Assembly (NCBI GenBank): GCA_052379845.1
Contig: JBQTCF010000008.1
Origin: Roseinatronobacter sp052379845
GTDB taxonomy: Bacteria > Pseudomonadota > Alphaproteobacteria > Rhodobacterales > Rhodobacteraceae
DNA length: 64,000 nucleotides
Strand: one strand, 5' to 3'
Shown piece after piece: positions 8,673-18,066 of this stretch. The position numbers were made by a program, and so were the translations under genes. The number at the start of each line of letters is the position of its first letter. Positions within the stretch are counted from its first letter, which is position 1. Under the pieces are notes generated by a model, which was not told the DNA's origin, did no database searches, and saw only the letters and a program-made list of their open reading frames with translations.

Positions 8673-9471
8673 CATGAAACAGCCGTTGGGCCGCAAGATC
8701 AGCCGGGTATTGTTGCGCGTGCCGGGGGTTTTGCCCGCATTGACCTTCGTTTTGATCCTTGCTGTGTGGGAACTGTCGGTGATGGTATTTTCCATACCGT
8801 CCTATGTGTTGCCCGCCCCGTCGCGGATAGCGACCGGGTTTGATGCCGTGTCCACCCATCGCTGGTTCCAGCATATCTGGGCCACATTGCGGGTGGCACT
8901 TATCGGGTATGGCATTTCCATCATCGTGGCCCTGCCGCTTGCCATTGCGCTGACCCGGTCTGAACTTGTGAACAAGGCGCTGTATCCGATTCTGGTGGTC
9001 ATCCAGTCCACGCCGGTTGTGGCCATTGCGCCCATCATCATTGTCGTTCTGGGCGCAGGCGATGCGCCGCGCGTGGTCATCACCTTCCTGATTGCATTTT
9101 TCCCGCTGGTGGTCAGCACAGCAACCGGATTGCTGGCCACCCCGCGCGAATTGATCGAACTGTCAAAATCCCTGCGCGCGCCAGTGTGGCGGGAAATCAC
9201 GCAAATTCGCCTGCCCTTTGCCATTCCCTATGTGTTTTCGGCGCTGAAAATTTCCATCACGCTGGCAATTGTGGGTGCGGTGGTGGCCGAGTTTGTGGCC
9301 GCCGACAAGGGGCTTGGCTTCTTCATCCAGTTTTCGACATCCATGTTCCGCCTGCCCGAAGCATGGGCGGGGCTGGGAATTCTGGTGCTGCTGTCGCTGT
9401 CGCTGTTTCAGGCGGTGTCACTGGTGCAGCGGCTGTTCTTTCCCTGGTCGCTGCCAAAGAAACTGCTATGA
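8623..9471 (+). CDS. ABC transporter permease (SsuC/TauC family)
   Basis: A 282-residue inner-membrane permease with a BPD_transp_1 domain and about six membrane segments. The coupling-helix region (ELSKSLRAPVWREITQIRLPFAIPYVF) contacts the ATPase. AAGGTG precedes the chosen ATG at 8623, which lies inside the ATPase gene. An ATG at 8674, just after the ATPase stop, would give a protein 17 residues shorter and remains possible. The stop overlaps the following amidohydrolase start (ATGA), so transport and catabolic genes are coupled. Confidence 0.88.
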   Translation: MTLQDTSAASSSSGQRSMKQPLGRKISRVLLRVPGVLPALTFVLILAVWELSVMVFSIPSYVLPAPSRIATGFDAVSTHRWFQHIWATLRVALIGYGISIIVALPLAIALTRSELVNKALYPILVVIQSTPVVAIAPIIIVVLGAGDAPRVVITFLIAFFPLVVSTATGLLATPRELIELSKSLRAPVWREITQIRLPFAIPYVFSALKISITLAIVGAVVAEFVAADKGLGFFIQFSTSMFRLPEAWAGLGILVLLSLSLFQAVSLVQRLFFPWSLPKKLL

Positions 9472-10880
9472 CAGATTTCCTGATCACCAATATTGACCAT
9501 GGCCTGACGGGCGCGGACGTTGGCCCGCAGGCGCGGTTTTCGGGCGCGTTGCGGGTGCGCGGCGGGCGCATTGCCGCCATGGGCGCGCTGACCCCCGACC
9601 CGGCCGAGCGTGTGATAGACGCGCGCGGTGCCGTGGTGTGTCCGGGCATGATAAACACCCATCACCACCTGTTCCAATCCGTGCTGAAAGCGGTGCCCGC
9701 GGGCATGAACACCCCGCTTGACCCGTGGTTAATGCATGTCCCCTTCACCTGGTGGCCGCATCTGGATGAACGCGCATTTCGCACCGCTGCCACCATTGGC
9801 ATGGCCGAACTGGCGCTTTCAGGCGTCACAACGGTGTGTGACCACCATTACATCTATTCCGACCGCTATGCGTTCGACCCCAATGAAATCCTGTTTGATG
9901 TGGCGGCACGTTTTGGATTGCGCTTCGTGCTGGCGCGCGGTGGCGGCACGAAGGGGCGCGTGTTTTCAGACCCGTCAGTTCCCCCGGTCCCTGTTGAACC
10001 TTTGGATAAATATCTGGACGCTGTGCTGTCCGCCGCCAGCCGCTGGCATGACCCCGCCCCTGACGCGATGACCCGCGTTGTGATGGGGCCGAATACGCCC
10101 ATATTCAACTTTGCGGCTGGCGAATTGCGCGAACTGGCCCAAACCGCGCGGGCGGCGGGGTTGCGGTTGCATGCGCATTTGTCGGAAAACCACGCTTATG
10201 TCGATTATACGCTGGCGCAATACGGCCAGCGGCCCGTGCCATGGCTGGCGGGCCAGGACATGCTGGGGCCGGATGTGTGGTTTGCCCATCTGGTGGAAAT
10301 TGACGCGGCGGAAATAGCGCTTCTGGCACAAACCGGCACGGGCATGGCCCATTGCCCGCAAGCCAATGCGCGGCTTGGGTCCGGTGTGGCCCCTGCCGAT
10401 GCGCTGCATGATGCGGGCGGGGTTGTGTCGCTGGCTGTGGACGGGGCGGGCGCGAATGAAGCCGCCGACATGGGGTCCGCACTTTATGCCGCGTTCTGCC
10501 TGCACCGCGCGACCAAAGGGGCCACAGCCCTTGCGGCGGAAACGGTGCTGCACTGGGCGACCATGGGCGGGGCGCGGGTGCTGGGCATGGGCGCCATTGG
10601 CCAGCTTGCGCCCGGTATGGCCGCTGATATTGCCATCATCGACATTTCCGCACCGCGCTATATGGGTCAGCATGATGCGACCATTGGCCCCGTCATTTCC
10701 GGCGGCGGGCTGCATATCCGGCACAGTTTCGTTGCAGGGCGCGACATTGTGCGCGACGGCGCAATCGCCGGGCTGGACCTTGCCGCATTGTCGCAGGACG
10801 CGCGTGCCGTCACCCGCGACCTGATCACACGCCAAACAGGAGGATATGCGCCACAACGGGCCTGCGCCGCCCCAGTGTAA
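9468..10880 (+). CDS. COG0402 amidohydrolase (8-oxoguanine deaminase/ATZ-TRZ subfamily)
   Basis: A 470-residue amidohydrolase. Metal ligands lie in INTHHHLFQ (H65-H67) and in LHAHLSENHAY, with AHCPQANARLGSG and the catalytic aspartate in LAVDGAGANEA near the C-terminal end of the barrel. It resembles 8-oxoguanine deaminase-type enzymes and is a distant relative of the protein at 4587-5927, from which it differs in several substrate-loop segments. Its ATG overlaps the permease stop by 4 bases. Co-transcription with an NMT1-type importer suggests it deaminates or dechlorinates-like hydrolyses the imported heterocycle. Exact substrate unknown. Confidence 0.85.
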   Translation: MTDFLITNIDHGLTGADVGPQARFSGALRVRGGRIAAMGALTPDPAERVIDARGAVVCPGMINTHHHLFQSVLKAVPAGMNTPLDPWLMHVPFTWWPHLDERAFRTAATIGMAELALSGVTTVCDHHYIYSDRYAFDPNEILFDVAARFGLRFVLARGGGTKGRVFSDPSVPPVPVEPLDKYLDAVLSAASRWHDPAPDAMTRVVMGPNTPIFNFAAGELRELAQTARAAGLRLHAHLSENHAYVDYTLAQYGQRPVPWLAGQDMLGPDVWFAHLVEIDAAEIALLAQTGTGMAHCPQANARLGSGVAPADALHDAGGVVSLAVDGAGANEAADMGSALYAAFCLHRATKGATALAAETVLHWATMGGARVLGMGAIGQLAPGMAADIAIIDISAPRYMGQHDATIGPVISGGGLHIRHSFVAGRDIVRDGAIAGLDLAALSQDARAVTRDLITRQTGGYAPQRACAAPV

Positions 10881-11028
10881 TGCACCCGCGCGGCGCTGCC
10901 CTGCCCGCGCGTGATCTGCTTCAAACCCGGAGTAGAAGCTGTCAGCGCCCGCGCGGCGCAGGTCATTGCTCCAATACCCCCCTTGCTGCCCTGCCGGTTC
11001 GTGCAGGGCCGGAAACTGGAGAAAAGAC

Positions 11029-12033
11029 ATGAACACCCCATCAGCAACCGGATATGGACTGGCCGAACTGGACAAGGAAACCCGCATTGGCGGCACTGGA
11101 ATAGAAGTGCAGCGCGACATTCCCCAGATCGACATGAGCGATTTTTTCAACCGCCGCGCGGAAATTGCAGATGCCCTGTGGGATGCGGCAACGGGTATCG
11201 GGTTCTTTCAACTGACCAACCATGCCATCCCCCAAACGCTGATCGATGAAGCCTTTGACCTGAGCGAGGCATTCTTCGACCTGCCTGCGGATGTGAAGGC
11301 GCAATATCCGCTGGCACCGGGCACCAATGCTGGCTGGGAATTCAAGGAACAGGTCCGCCCGTCCACTGGCACGGCAGACAACAAGGAAAGCTATCAGATT
11401 ACCCTGCCGCGCATGTCGAAACTGTGGCCCACAGGCGAAGAACTGGCCGGGTTCAAGGCCACCATGCTGGAATTTGAACGGGCAAACTGGGCGCTTGGCA
11501 TGAAAGTGTTGTCCTGCTTTGCGGACAAGCTGGGGTTCCAGACAGATTTCTTCACCCAAGCCCATGACCCGCTGCGCGCGCAGTATCAGTCCACCTTGCG
11601 GTTGATCCATTATCTGGGCATGGAAGATGCCAAGCCTGAAGATTTCAAGTTCTGGCGCGCGGGCGCGCATACGGATTTTGATTGCCTGACCTTGCTGCAC
11701 CAGCGCCCCGGACAGGGCGGGTTGCAATTGTGCCCCGGCAAGGATTCCAACGGCCGCGCCATTGCCTGGACGGATGTGCCCCCCCTGCCCGGTGTGATTA
11801 CCTGCAATATCGGCGACATGCTGATGCGGTGGTCCGATGACAAATTGCTGTCCAACCTGCACCGTGTGCGTATGCCAAAACCCGAAGAATACCTTGGCCC
11901 GCGCTATTCCATGGCGTTCTTCTGTCAGGCCAACACCGATGCGGTTCTGGAAGGACCAGAGCGCAAATATGACCCCATGACCGCGCATGACTATATCCAG
12001 ATGCGACTGGGCGCGAATTTCAGCAAAAAGTAG
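11029..12033 (+). CDS. Isopenicillin-N-synthase-like 2-oxoglutarate/Fe(II) oxygenase (second copy)
   Basis: A 334-residue 2OG-Fe(II) oxygenase. Iron ligands are H214 and D216 (GAHTDFD) and H278 (SNLHRV), and the 2-oxoglutarate-binding motif R292-x-S294 (RYSMAFF) is intact. A GGAGA ribosome site precedes the ATG. It belongs to the same family as 3604-4560 but has an extra N-terminal stretch and different active-site loops, so the two probably act on different substrates or positions. It is the last gene of the right-hand operon, 148 bases after the amidohydrolase, and ends at a hairpin shared with the convergent aldehyde dehydrogenase. Confidence 0.9.
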   Translation: MNTPSATGYGLAELDKETRIGGTGIEVQRDIPQIDMSDFFNRRAEIADALWDAATGIGFFQLTNHAIPQTLIDEAFDLSEAFFDLPADVKAQYPLAPGTNAGWEFKEQVRPSTGTADNKESYQITLPRMSKLWPTGEELAGFKATMLEFERANWALGMKVLSCFADKLGFQTDFFTQAHDPLRAQYQSTLRLIHYLGMEDAKPEDFKFWRAGAHTDFDCLTLLHQRPGQGGLQLCPGKDSNGRAIAWTDVPPLPGVITCNIGDMLMRWSDDKLLSNLHRVRMPKPEEYLGPRYSMAFFCQANTDAVLEGPERKYDPMTAHDYIQMRLGANFSKK

Positions 12034-12051
12034 CTGTGGCGAGATTGTCAG

Positions 12052-12074
12052 GTGGCGCGGTTATTCCGCGCCAC
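12052..12074. terminator. Bidirectional hairpin between convergent genes
   Basis: Perfect 9 bp inverted repeat (GTGGCGCGG/CCGCGCCAC) with a 5 base loop, lying between the stops of the plus-strand oxygenase and the minus-strand aldehyde dehydrogenase. It probably ends both transcripts. Confidence 0.65.
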
Positions 12075-12090
12075 GCTGCCACGCCCCGCG

Positions 12091-13596
12091 TCAGACTGTC
12101 ATGCAAACGGTTTTCGTTTCCAGATAGTTTTCCAGCCCTTGAGGCCCGTTTTCGGTGCCCCAGCCGGATATGCCATGCCCGCCTTTGGGCAATTCCGGTG
12201 AAAAATAGCTGTGGCAATTCACCCAGACGGTGCCCGCGCGTATGTCAGCCGCCATGCGATGCGCCGCTGACAGGTTTTGCGTCCAGACACTGGCGGCCAG
12301 ACCATACTGGGTATCATTGGCCATCTGCAGCGCGTCCTGCGCTGTATCAAAGGGGGTAATGGCCACCACTGGCCCGAACACCTCATCGCGCATAAGGCGC
12401 ATGTCAGGGCGCACATCGGCCACCACTGTGGGTTGGAAAAACGCATCGCCCTGCGGGGCAATGCCGCCCCCTGTCAGCACTTGCGCGCCATCGGCGCGGG
12501 CATCGGTGACAAACCCCGCGACATGGGCGGCATGGCGGGCATGAACAAGCGGCCCAAGGTCCGACGCGGCGTCCAGCCCATGCCCCAGCCGCAGGCTTCG
12601 CGCCTGTGCGACCAGCGCATCGGCGAAGCGGTCGTAAATGCTGCGATGCACATAAACCCGCGACCCCGCCACGCAAACCTGTCCGCAATTTCCGAAAATG
12701 CCCCGTGCCACACCGGGCACCGCCAGTGACAAATCAGCATCGGCCATGACCACCGCCGGGGATTTGCCGCCCAATTCCAGCGTCAGTTTCTTCAGGTTCC
12801 CGCGTGCGGCCCCCAGCAGCACACGCCCAGTTTGCGTGGACCCCGTGAAACTGACCTTGGCCACATCCGCATGTGCGGCCAGGGCCGCGCCCACGTCATG
12901 GCCAAACCCCGTCAGCACATTCACCACGCCCGCAGGCAGGCCCGCACGCTGCAAAATATCTGCCAGCATCAGCGCGGTCAGGGGTGTTTCCTCGGCGGGT
13001 TTCAGAACCACGGTGCATCCCGCAGCCAAGGCAGGCGCAAGTTTCATGGCGGCCATCAGCAGCGGCGAATTCCACGGCACAATCGCCGCGACCACACCCA
13101 CAGGTTCGCGCAGCGTAAACGCGCTCACGCGCTTGCCCGCAGGTTGATAAGTGATCGAAGGTGTGATGGTTTGCCCCATGATTTTGGTGGCAAACCCTGC
13201 ATAATAGCGAAACTGCCCGATGGCGCCGGGGATTTCCCCCATCAGGCCCGTGCGAAGGGTTTTGCCCTGATCCAGTGTTTCCACTTCGGCCAGTGCCTCG
13301 GCGCTGTGTTCGATCAGATCGGCAATGCGCCACAACAACGCGCCGCGCGCCGCCGGGGTCATACCCGCCCAATCGGGGCGCGTCAGGGCTGTGCGCGCTG
13401 CGGACACGGCGGCATCGGCATCCGCTTTGGTGGCGCGCGCCACGTCAGCAAGGGGCGCGCCGGTGGCGGGGTCATATGTGGTGAAATACCCCCCTTGCGG
13501 GGTCACCCAATCGCCCCCGATCCACAGTTTCCTGGGGGTGTCCGCCAAAAATGCGCGCGCGGCGTCTGTTGTCACAGGTGGGGTTGAAACTGTCAT
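12091..13596 (-). CDS. NAD(P)-dependent aldehyde dehydrogenase
   Basis: A 501-residue aldehyde dehydrogenase of full family length. Visible features are the cofactor region VPWNSPLLMAAMKLAPALAAG with the K of LKPAEETP, the general-base glutamate in LELGGKSP, the catalytic cysteine in GNCGQVCVAGSR and the C-terminal EVFGPVVAI. It oxidises an aldehyde to an acid in the cytoplasm. It is the last gene of the minus-strand operon that also holds a GMC alcohol oxidoreductase, so the pair could take an alcohol to an acid. It could also handle an aldehyde (formaldehyde or larger) released by N-dealkylation. The start overlaps the Fe-S subunit stop by 4 bases. Confidence 0.9.
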   Translation of the reverse strand: MTVSTPPVTTDAARAFLADTPRKLWIGGDWVTPQGGYFTTYDPATGAPLADVARATKADADAAVSAARTALTRPDWAGMTPAARGALLWRIADLIEHSAEALAEVETLDQGKTLRTGLMGEIPGAIGQFRYYAGFATKIMGQTITPSITYQPAGKRVSAFTLREPVGVVAAIVPWNSPLLMAAMKLAPALAAGCTVVLKPAEETPLTALMLADILQRAGLPAGVVNVLTGFGHDVGAALAAHADVAKVSFTGSTQTGRVLLGAARGNLKKLTLELGGKSPAVVMADADLSLAVPGVARGIFGNCGQVCVAGSRVYVHRSIYDRFADALVAQARSLRLGHGLDAASDLGPLVHARHAAHVAGFVTDARADGAQVLTGGGIAPQGDAFFQPTVVADVRPDMRLMRDEVFGPVVAITPFDTAQDALQMANDTQYGLAASVWTQNLSAAHRMAADIRAGTVWVNCHSYFSPELPKGGHGISGWGTENGPQGLENYLETKTVCMTV

Positions 13597-14072
13597 GTGG
13601 GCCTTTCCGCGCGCAGCCTAGCGCGCGCTTGTTGCGCGCCGTGCAAAATGGACTGATAGCCCGTGCAGCGGCATATGTTCCCTTCAAGCGCGGTGATAAG
13701 TGCGGCGTCATCTGTGTTCGCCCCTGCCCCCAATGCCCCCGCCAGCGCGATGGTGACCCCCGCCGCGCAATACCCGCATTGAAAGCTGTTGGCCTGTGCC
13801 AACGCCTCCAGCACGGGCGCAAAACGGGGGTCTGCGCGCACCCCTTCAATAGTGTCTATGCGCCGACCGGCAACCTGCCATGCCATCAGCAGGCACGCAT
13901 TCACTGCCACCCCGTCCAGCAGCACCATGCACGCGCCACACCGCCCGACGCCACAGGCCAGCTTGGTGCCGGTCAGTCCCAAATCTTCGCGCAGAATGGT
14001 GACAAGCGGGCGGTCGGGGGCACAGTCCAGCGCGGTTTCCTGCCCGTTCAGTATGAATGCAACATGGATCAT
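13593..14072 (-). CDS. Xanthine dehydrogenase-family [2Fe-2S] subunit
   Basis: A 159-residue small subunit of a molybdenum hydroxylase (CoxS/XdhC-type Fe-S chain). The plant-ferredoxin-type cluster ligands are C40, C45, C48 and C60. The second cluster ligands are C99, C102, C134 and C136 (CGYC and CRC). All eight are present, so it should carry two [2Fe-2S] clusters and pass electrons between the molybdenum centre and FAD. It overlaps the upstream FAD-Mo subunit by 4 bases and the downstream aldehyde dehydrogenase by 4 bases, so the complex is made stoichiometrically. Confidence 0.93.
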   Translation of the reverse strand: MIHVAFILNGQETALDCAPDRPLVTILREDLGLTGTKLACGVGRCGACMVLLDGVAVNACLLMAWQVAGRRIDTIEGVRADPRFAPVLEALAQANSFQCGYCAAGVTIALAGALGAGANTDDAALITALEGNICRCTGYQSILHGAQQARARLRAERPT

Positions 14073-17000
14073 GTCCGCCCTTCCAGCATGTTCAGGATTG
14101 TTTCGGGCGCAAAGGGCGTGGTTGCGGGCCAGCGCCCCAGCGCGGCCCCCACGGCATTGGCGATGGCCGCTGTCACGGCGCCAATGCCCAATTCGCCCAC
14201 CCCGCGCGGGCCAAGCGTGTCATCCGCGTCCAGCCCTTCCAGCGCAGTGACATGAAACTGTGCAGGCACATCGCGGATACCCGGCAGGATATAGCTGTCA
14301 AGATTGCGGGTTATCATATGCCCGCCGCTGATCAGGGTGTCTTCGCTTAGCGTCATGCCAAGCCCCTGCACCACCCCGCCTTCGATCTGGCCAAGATAGG
14401 CCGAAAGGTCGATCACCGGACCGGCGGCAGTGTGCATTTCCAGGTCCGTCACCCGCACCATTCCCGCGATGCGGTCAATGCTTACCCGCGCCAGTGTCGC
14501 CCCAAAACAATGCACAAACCGCGCATTGCCGCGCGTGTAGTGTGTTTTGGGAAAGTCAAACGCAGTGGTTTCAACGGGCAGCCGGTCGCGGCCCAGATGC
14601 GCGGCCAGTTGCGTGAAATCCAGCACTGGCGGGGTGGCGCTGTTTTGCGCGATATGCGCGACGCCGCCAGCCACAATGCGCAGCTTGTCAGCGGGGGTGC
14701 CCAGAATACTGGCAGCGGCGTCCAGTAGTTTTTGCGCCAGCGCGGGGGCGGTGCGTGCGCCGATCTGCCACGCGACAAACCCCCCGCGCGATGCCGATGT
14801 GGACCCCGAATCGGGGCTGTGCGCGGTGTCGCCAACAATGGCGCGCACATCTGACCGCGCACAGCCCAGATGGGTGGCAACGGCCGCTTGTAGTGCGGGC
14901 AACAGCCCCTGCCCCATTTCATCCAGTCCGCAGGCCACTTCGATCATGCCATCTTCTGCCAGTGACAGCCGCCCTTCGGCGCTGTCATGGGGCAAGGACC
15001 CCAGCCCGTTCCCTTGATAGTTCAGCGCCATGCCGGTTGCGCGGATGTCATGCGCGGTGGCGCTGACAGGGTGCCACAGTGCACTTGCCGCCGCTGCCTG
15101 CACCATTTCGTGCAGACGTTCAGACCCTGCCACTACATGGCCCAGATACCCCGGACTGCCCGGCACGCGCAGGTTGCGCCGCCGCATTTGCGCAGGGTCC
15201 AGCCCGCAAGCAGCGGCCAGCCTGTCAATCTGGCATTCAATCGCAAACGTCATCTGGTTGGCCCCGAACCCGCGAAACGCCCCGCCGGTGCCGTTATTGG
15301 TGTACACAAGCTGGCCGTGGCTGGTGACATGGGCAATGCGGTAAGGGCCAGCGGCATGTTCCATCGCCGTTTCCACCACGGCGGGCGAGAGCGAGGCATA
15401 GGCCCCGCAATCGGCCAGCAAGCGTACCTCCTGCGCCAGCAGGTGGCCGGCTGCATCGCAGGCGGTGCGCATGGCAATGCGCATCGGGTTGCGCTTGACG
15501 CCCGCCAGTGTTGACTCCGCGCGCGACAGCTGCAACCGCACGGCGCGGCCTGCCTTGATCGCCAGCAAGGCCAGCGCGGGTTGCACGGTCAGTTCATCCT
15601 TGCCGCCGAACCCGCCGCCTGTTGGGCTGGTGATGACGCGTATTTTGGTTTCGGGCAGGGCCAGAATGCGGGCCAGTTGTTCGCGGTCGCGCGCCCCGTG
15701 CTGCCCACCCACAGCGACAACCACCCCCCCGTCAGGGGTGGGCGCGCACCACCCCCCTTCGGTTTCCATGAAGGCATGCATCTGGCGGGGCGTGACATAG
15801 GTTTCTTCCACCACATGCGCGGCGGCGGCAAATGCGGCTGCCGGGTCGCCCCGGTCCAGACGGAATTCTGCAACCAGATTGCCGCCTTCGTGCAGCGCAG
15901 GGCTGGCGGGGTCCAGTGCTTCGGCGGGGTCGGTCACGGCTGGCAGGTCGGCATAGTCCACGATGATGGCGGCCAATGCGGCATCGGCAGTGTCCGCATC
16001 AACTGCGGCCACAGCGGCCACGGCATCCCCCTGATAACGCACAATATCTGCACATAGTGCGGGCTGGTCCTGCCGCATGATCCCGAACCCGTTCAGCCCC
16101 GCAATATCGGCATGGGTAACAACAGCATACACCCCCGCCATTGCCTGCGCGGCGTGTGTGTCAATGGACAGGATGCGCGCATGGGGGCGGCCTGCGCGCA
16201 AAATGCGCCCCACCAGCATGTCGGGGGCGCGCAGATCGGTCAGATAGCCTGCATCCCCTGCCACCTTGGCGGGCATGTCAGGGCGCATATGCCAGTCAGG
16301 CGATGCAGGGTCGCGCGCCAGCGGGCGCAAGCCCGCAGGGGGCACGCTCTTTGGCAAGGGCGACTGCGCCGTTGTTGCCTGCGGCCCCTGCGAAAGGCCC
16401 AGCCCGGCAACCAGTGCACCCGCCCCCACATGTTTGCGATACGCGCCCGACCGAAACGCGCAATCGGGGGCGTCAATCTCATTTTCCAACAGGGTGCGCA
16501 GTGTGGGCATATCCGCGCCCTTGTCCAGTGCCGTGGCGGATGCTGTCAGCACCTGCGGGCGAACAGCCCCGCCGCCTGCCGCCAATCTGGTGCCATATGT
16601 GGGGCGTATAACCCCCGCAACCGCGATGATGGACGGGGTGAAGGCCGCGCGCAGCCCGACCTTGCGCCAGCACCAGCGCGCGTTACGGGCCTGAACGGGG
16701 ACATCCAGCCACAGCACCAGCCCCGCAGGCGCGGCCAGCCATTGCGCCAGCGGTATGTCAAACTGCCCTGCTTGCGTGGCATGACCGACCCGCGCGCCAA
16801 GCGCCAGCAACGCTGGCAGCAAACACCCGTTGCCCCAGCCCACCTGCCCGCCAAGGGTGGCCAGCCTGCGCACGGGGGGGGCGGCCACATCGCGCAGCGC
16901 GCGCGCCAGAAGTGGCAGGTGCGCGGCAACAAGCGCGCTGTGCTCCAGCGCGTCAAGGGTGACTGTGGCCCCGATGCGCAGGCAATCCCCTTCGGTCATA

Positions 17001-17167
17001 TGGACCGTATCCAGCCCAAGCGCCCCAAGGGTGACCAACATATCCGGCCGCGCCTTGCCCTGTGACCAGTCCACCTGAAATGCGCTGCCCCCCGCCACGG
17101 CACGCGCGCCCGGTTCGCGCAGCGCGGCCAATGCGTCAGACAGTGTGGCGGGATGAAGGATATGCAT
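14069..17167 (-). CDS. Xanthine dehydrogenase-family large chain: fused FAD and molybdopterin domains
   Basis: A 1032-residue chain joining two subunits that are usually separate. Residues 1 to about 275 form the FAD (CoxM/XdhB-like) domain with AGGSAF at 25-30 and ATLGGQVGWGNG at 103-114. Residues about 300-1032 form the molybdopterin domain with GGGFGGK (517-523), the XDH-type GAFRGFG loop and the catalytic GVGE, glutamate 992. The presence of FRGFG and GVGE suggests a purine or aromatic-heterocycle hydroxylase. The start at 17167 lies 2 bases after the upstream gene; a longer frame reaching 17287 runs into that gene and is rejected. No XdhC-type chaperone is in the window. Confidence 0.88.
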   Translation of the reverse strand: MHILHPATLSDALAALREPGARAVAGGSAFQVDWSQGKARPDMLVTLGALGLDTVHMTEGDCLRIGATVTLDALEHSALVAAHLPLLARALRDVAAPPVRRLATLGGQVGWGNGCLLPALLALGARVGHATQAGQFDIPLAQWLAAPAGLVLWLDVPVQARNARWCWRKVGLRAAFTPSIIAVAGVIRPTYGTRLAAGGGAVRPQVLTASATALDKGADMPTLRTLLENEIDAPDCAFRSGAYRKHVGAGALVAGLGLSQGPQATTAQSPLPKSVPPAGLRPLARDPASPDWHMRPDMPAKVAGDAGYLTDLRAPDMLVGRILRAGRPHARILSIDTHAAQAMAGVYAVVTHADIAGLNGFGIMRQDQPALCADIVRYQGDAVAAVAAVDADTADAALAAIIVDYADLPAVTDPAEALDPASPALHEGGNLVAEFRLDRGDPAAAFAAAAHVVEETYVTPRQMHAFMETEGGWCAPTPDGGVVVAVGGQHGARDREQLARILALPETKIRVITSPTGGGFGGKDELTVQPALALLAIKAGRAVRLQLSRAESTLAGVKRNPMRIAMRTACDAAGHLLAQEVRLLADCGAYASLSPAVVETAMEHAAGPYRIAHVTSHGQLVYTNNGTGGAFRGFGANQMTFAIECQIDRLAAACGLDPAQMRRRNLRVPGSPGYLGHVVAGSERLHEMVQAAAASALWHPVSATAHDIRATGMALNYQGNGLGSLPHDSAEGRLSLAEDGMIEVACGLDEMGQGLLPALQAAVATHLGCARSDVRAIVGDTAHSPDSGSTSASRGGFVAWQIGARTAPALAQKLLDAAASILGTPADKLRIVAGGVAHIAQNSATPPVLDFTQLAAHLGRDRLPVETTAFDFPKTHYTRGNARFVHCFGATLARVSIDRIAGMVRVTDLEMHTAAGPVIDLSAYLGQIEGGVVQGLGMTLSEDTLISGGHMITRNLDSYILPGIRDVPAQFHVTALEGLDADDTLGPRGVGELGIGAVTAAIANAVGAALGRWPATTPFAPETILNMLEGRT

Positions 17168-17169
17168 GA

Positions 17170-18012
17170 TTACGCCGCCCCCGTTGTGCCAAAGCGCAGG
17201 CCCTTTTCCTTCAGCCAGCGCCGATAGGCGATGGACGAACTGTCCGCGCGTGTGGGCGTTTCGCGGCGCGGTTCCAGCGGCAGGCACAGTGGGCGCTGGT
17301 TTTCCACGATGATGCGGTCCTGCAGGAATATGACCTGTTCGAACCGCAACAATTCAGTCTGCGCGCTGCGGTCATCCACCAGCCACATCAACGGAATGGC
17401 GCGGCACAGCGCCTCCTCCATCGGTTGGATGAACAGCGCAATCGCATCCAGCCGGTCCGGCGCTGACGGGCAAACGCGGTATAGCATAACTGTAAACGGC
17501 GTAGGCACACGGTAGGTCAGGCGCACAAAATCCCCTGCGGATTCCGTGGCTGCAATCCGCGTCTGGAAGAAGGTGCAGTTGGTGGCCCACACCTCGTCTA
17601 CATCGCGGCGGATTTCGCTGTCATAGCGGGGCACTTCAGTATGGGGTTCTGACCCCAGAATGTCTGTATGCACAAAGGGGAAATGCGCCATGTCCAGAAA
17701 ATTTTCGACCACGCGCAAGCCTGATGCGCGCATGGTGACCCAGCCGCAGGGCACAAAGCGGCGGTCGCTTTCATGCGCTTCGGCAATGTCGAACAATTCC
17801 GTGGCGGGCGTTCCGAATGTCGCAAAGACCAACCCCCATTTCTGGCGTGTCGCCAGCACTGCGCCTGTATCGCTGCGCCGCACCACTGGCCCGTTTGCGC
17901 CAGCGGAAATTTCGATCTCCTGCCCCAGAAGCCGCGTGACATGCGGCGACACAGGCAGGCTGGCCACTGCATACCATTGGTTCAGGGCCACAGGGTCCGT
18001 TGTCAGTGCCAT
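17170..18012 (-). CDS. Rieske-less aromatic-ring-oxygenase-type catalytic subunit (NdmC-like), copy 1
   Basis: A 280-residue protein matching the mononuclear-iron catalytic domain of Rieske oxygenases but without the Rieske domain. The iron motif N104-x-x-D107...H110...H115 (ENFLDMAHFPFVH) and a later carboxylate, D232 (FLQDRIIVENQ), form the facial triad. The N-terminal 90 residues keep the start (LNQWY) and a short link, but contain no C-x-H or C-x-x-H pair, so about 60-70 residues of [2Fe-2S] domain are missing. This layout is known from NdmC, the 7-methylxanthine N-demethylase of Pseudomonas putida CBB5. It precedes the xanthine dehydrogenase genes by 2 bases. A strong AAAAGGGGG site precedes the start. 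Confidence 0.85.
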   Translation of the reverse strand: MALTTDPVALNQWYAVASLPVSPHVTRLLGQEIEISAGANGPVVRRSDTGAVLATRQKWGLVFATFGTPATELFDIAEAHESDRRFVPCGWVTMRASGLRVVENFLDMAHFPFVHTDILGSEPHTEVPRYDSEIRRDVDEVWATNCTFFQTRIAATESAGDFVRLTYRVPTPFTVMLYRVCPSAPDRLDAIALFIQPMEEALCRAIPLMWLVDDRSAQTELLRFEQVIFLQDRIIVENQRPLCLPLEPRRETPTRADSSSIAYRRWLKEKGLRFGTTGAA

Positions 18013-18066
18013 GACTGCCCCCTTTTGGCGCGATACTGCGCCATATGTTTTGCCAGAACCTGCATG

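Noticed and set aside
9975..11150. 391-codon open frame on the minus strand
   Set aside because: It lies opposite the amidohydrolase and the 2OG oxygenase start, is rich in H, R, P, G and Q as expected for a GC-rich shadow frame, and contains no recognisable domain.
3604..12033. Beta-lactam or other secondary-metabolite cluster suggested by two isopenicillin-N-synthase-like proteins
   Set aside because: No peptide synthetase, polyketide synthase or tailoring genes are present; the family name covers many 2OG-Fe(II) oxygenases, and the context is catabolic.
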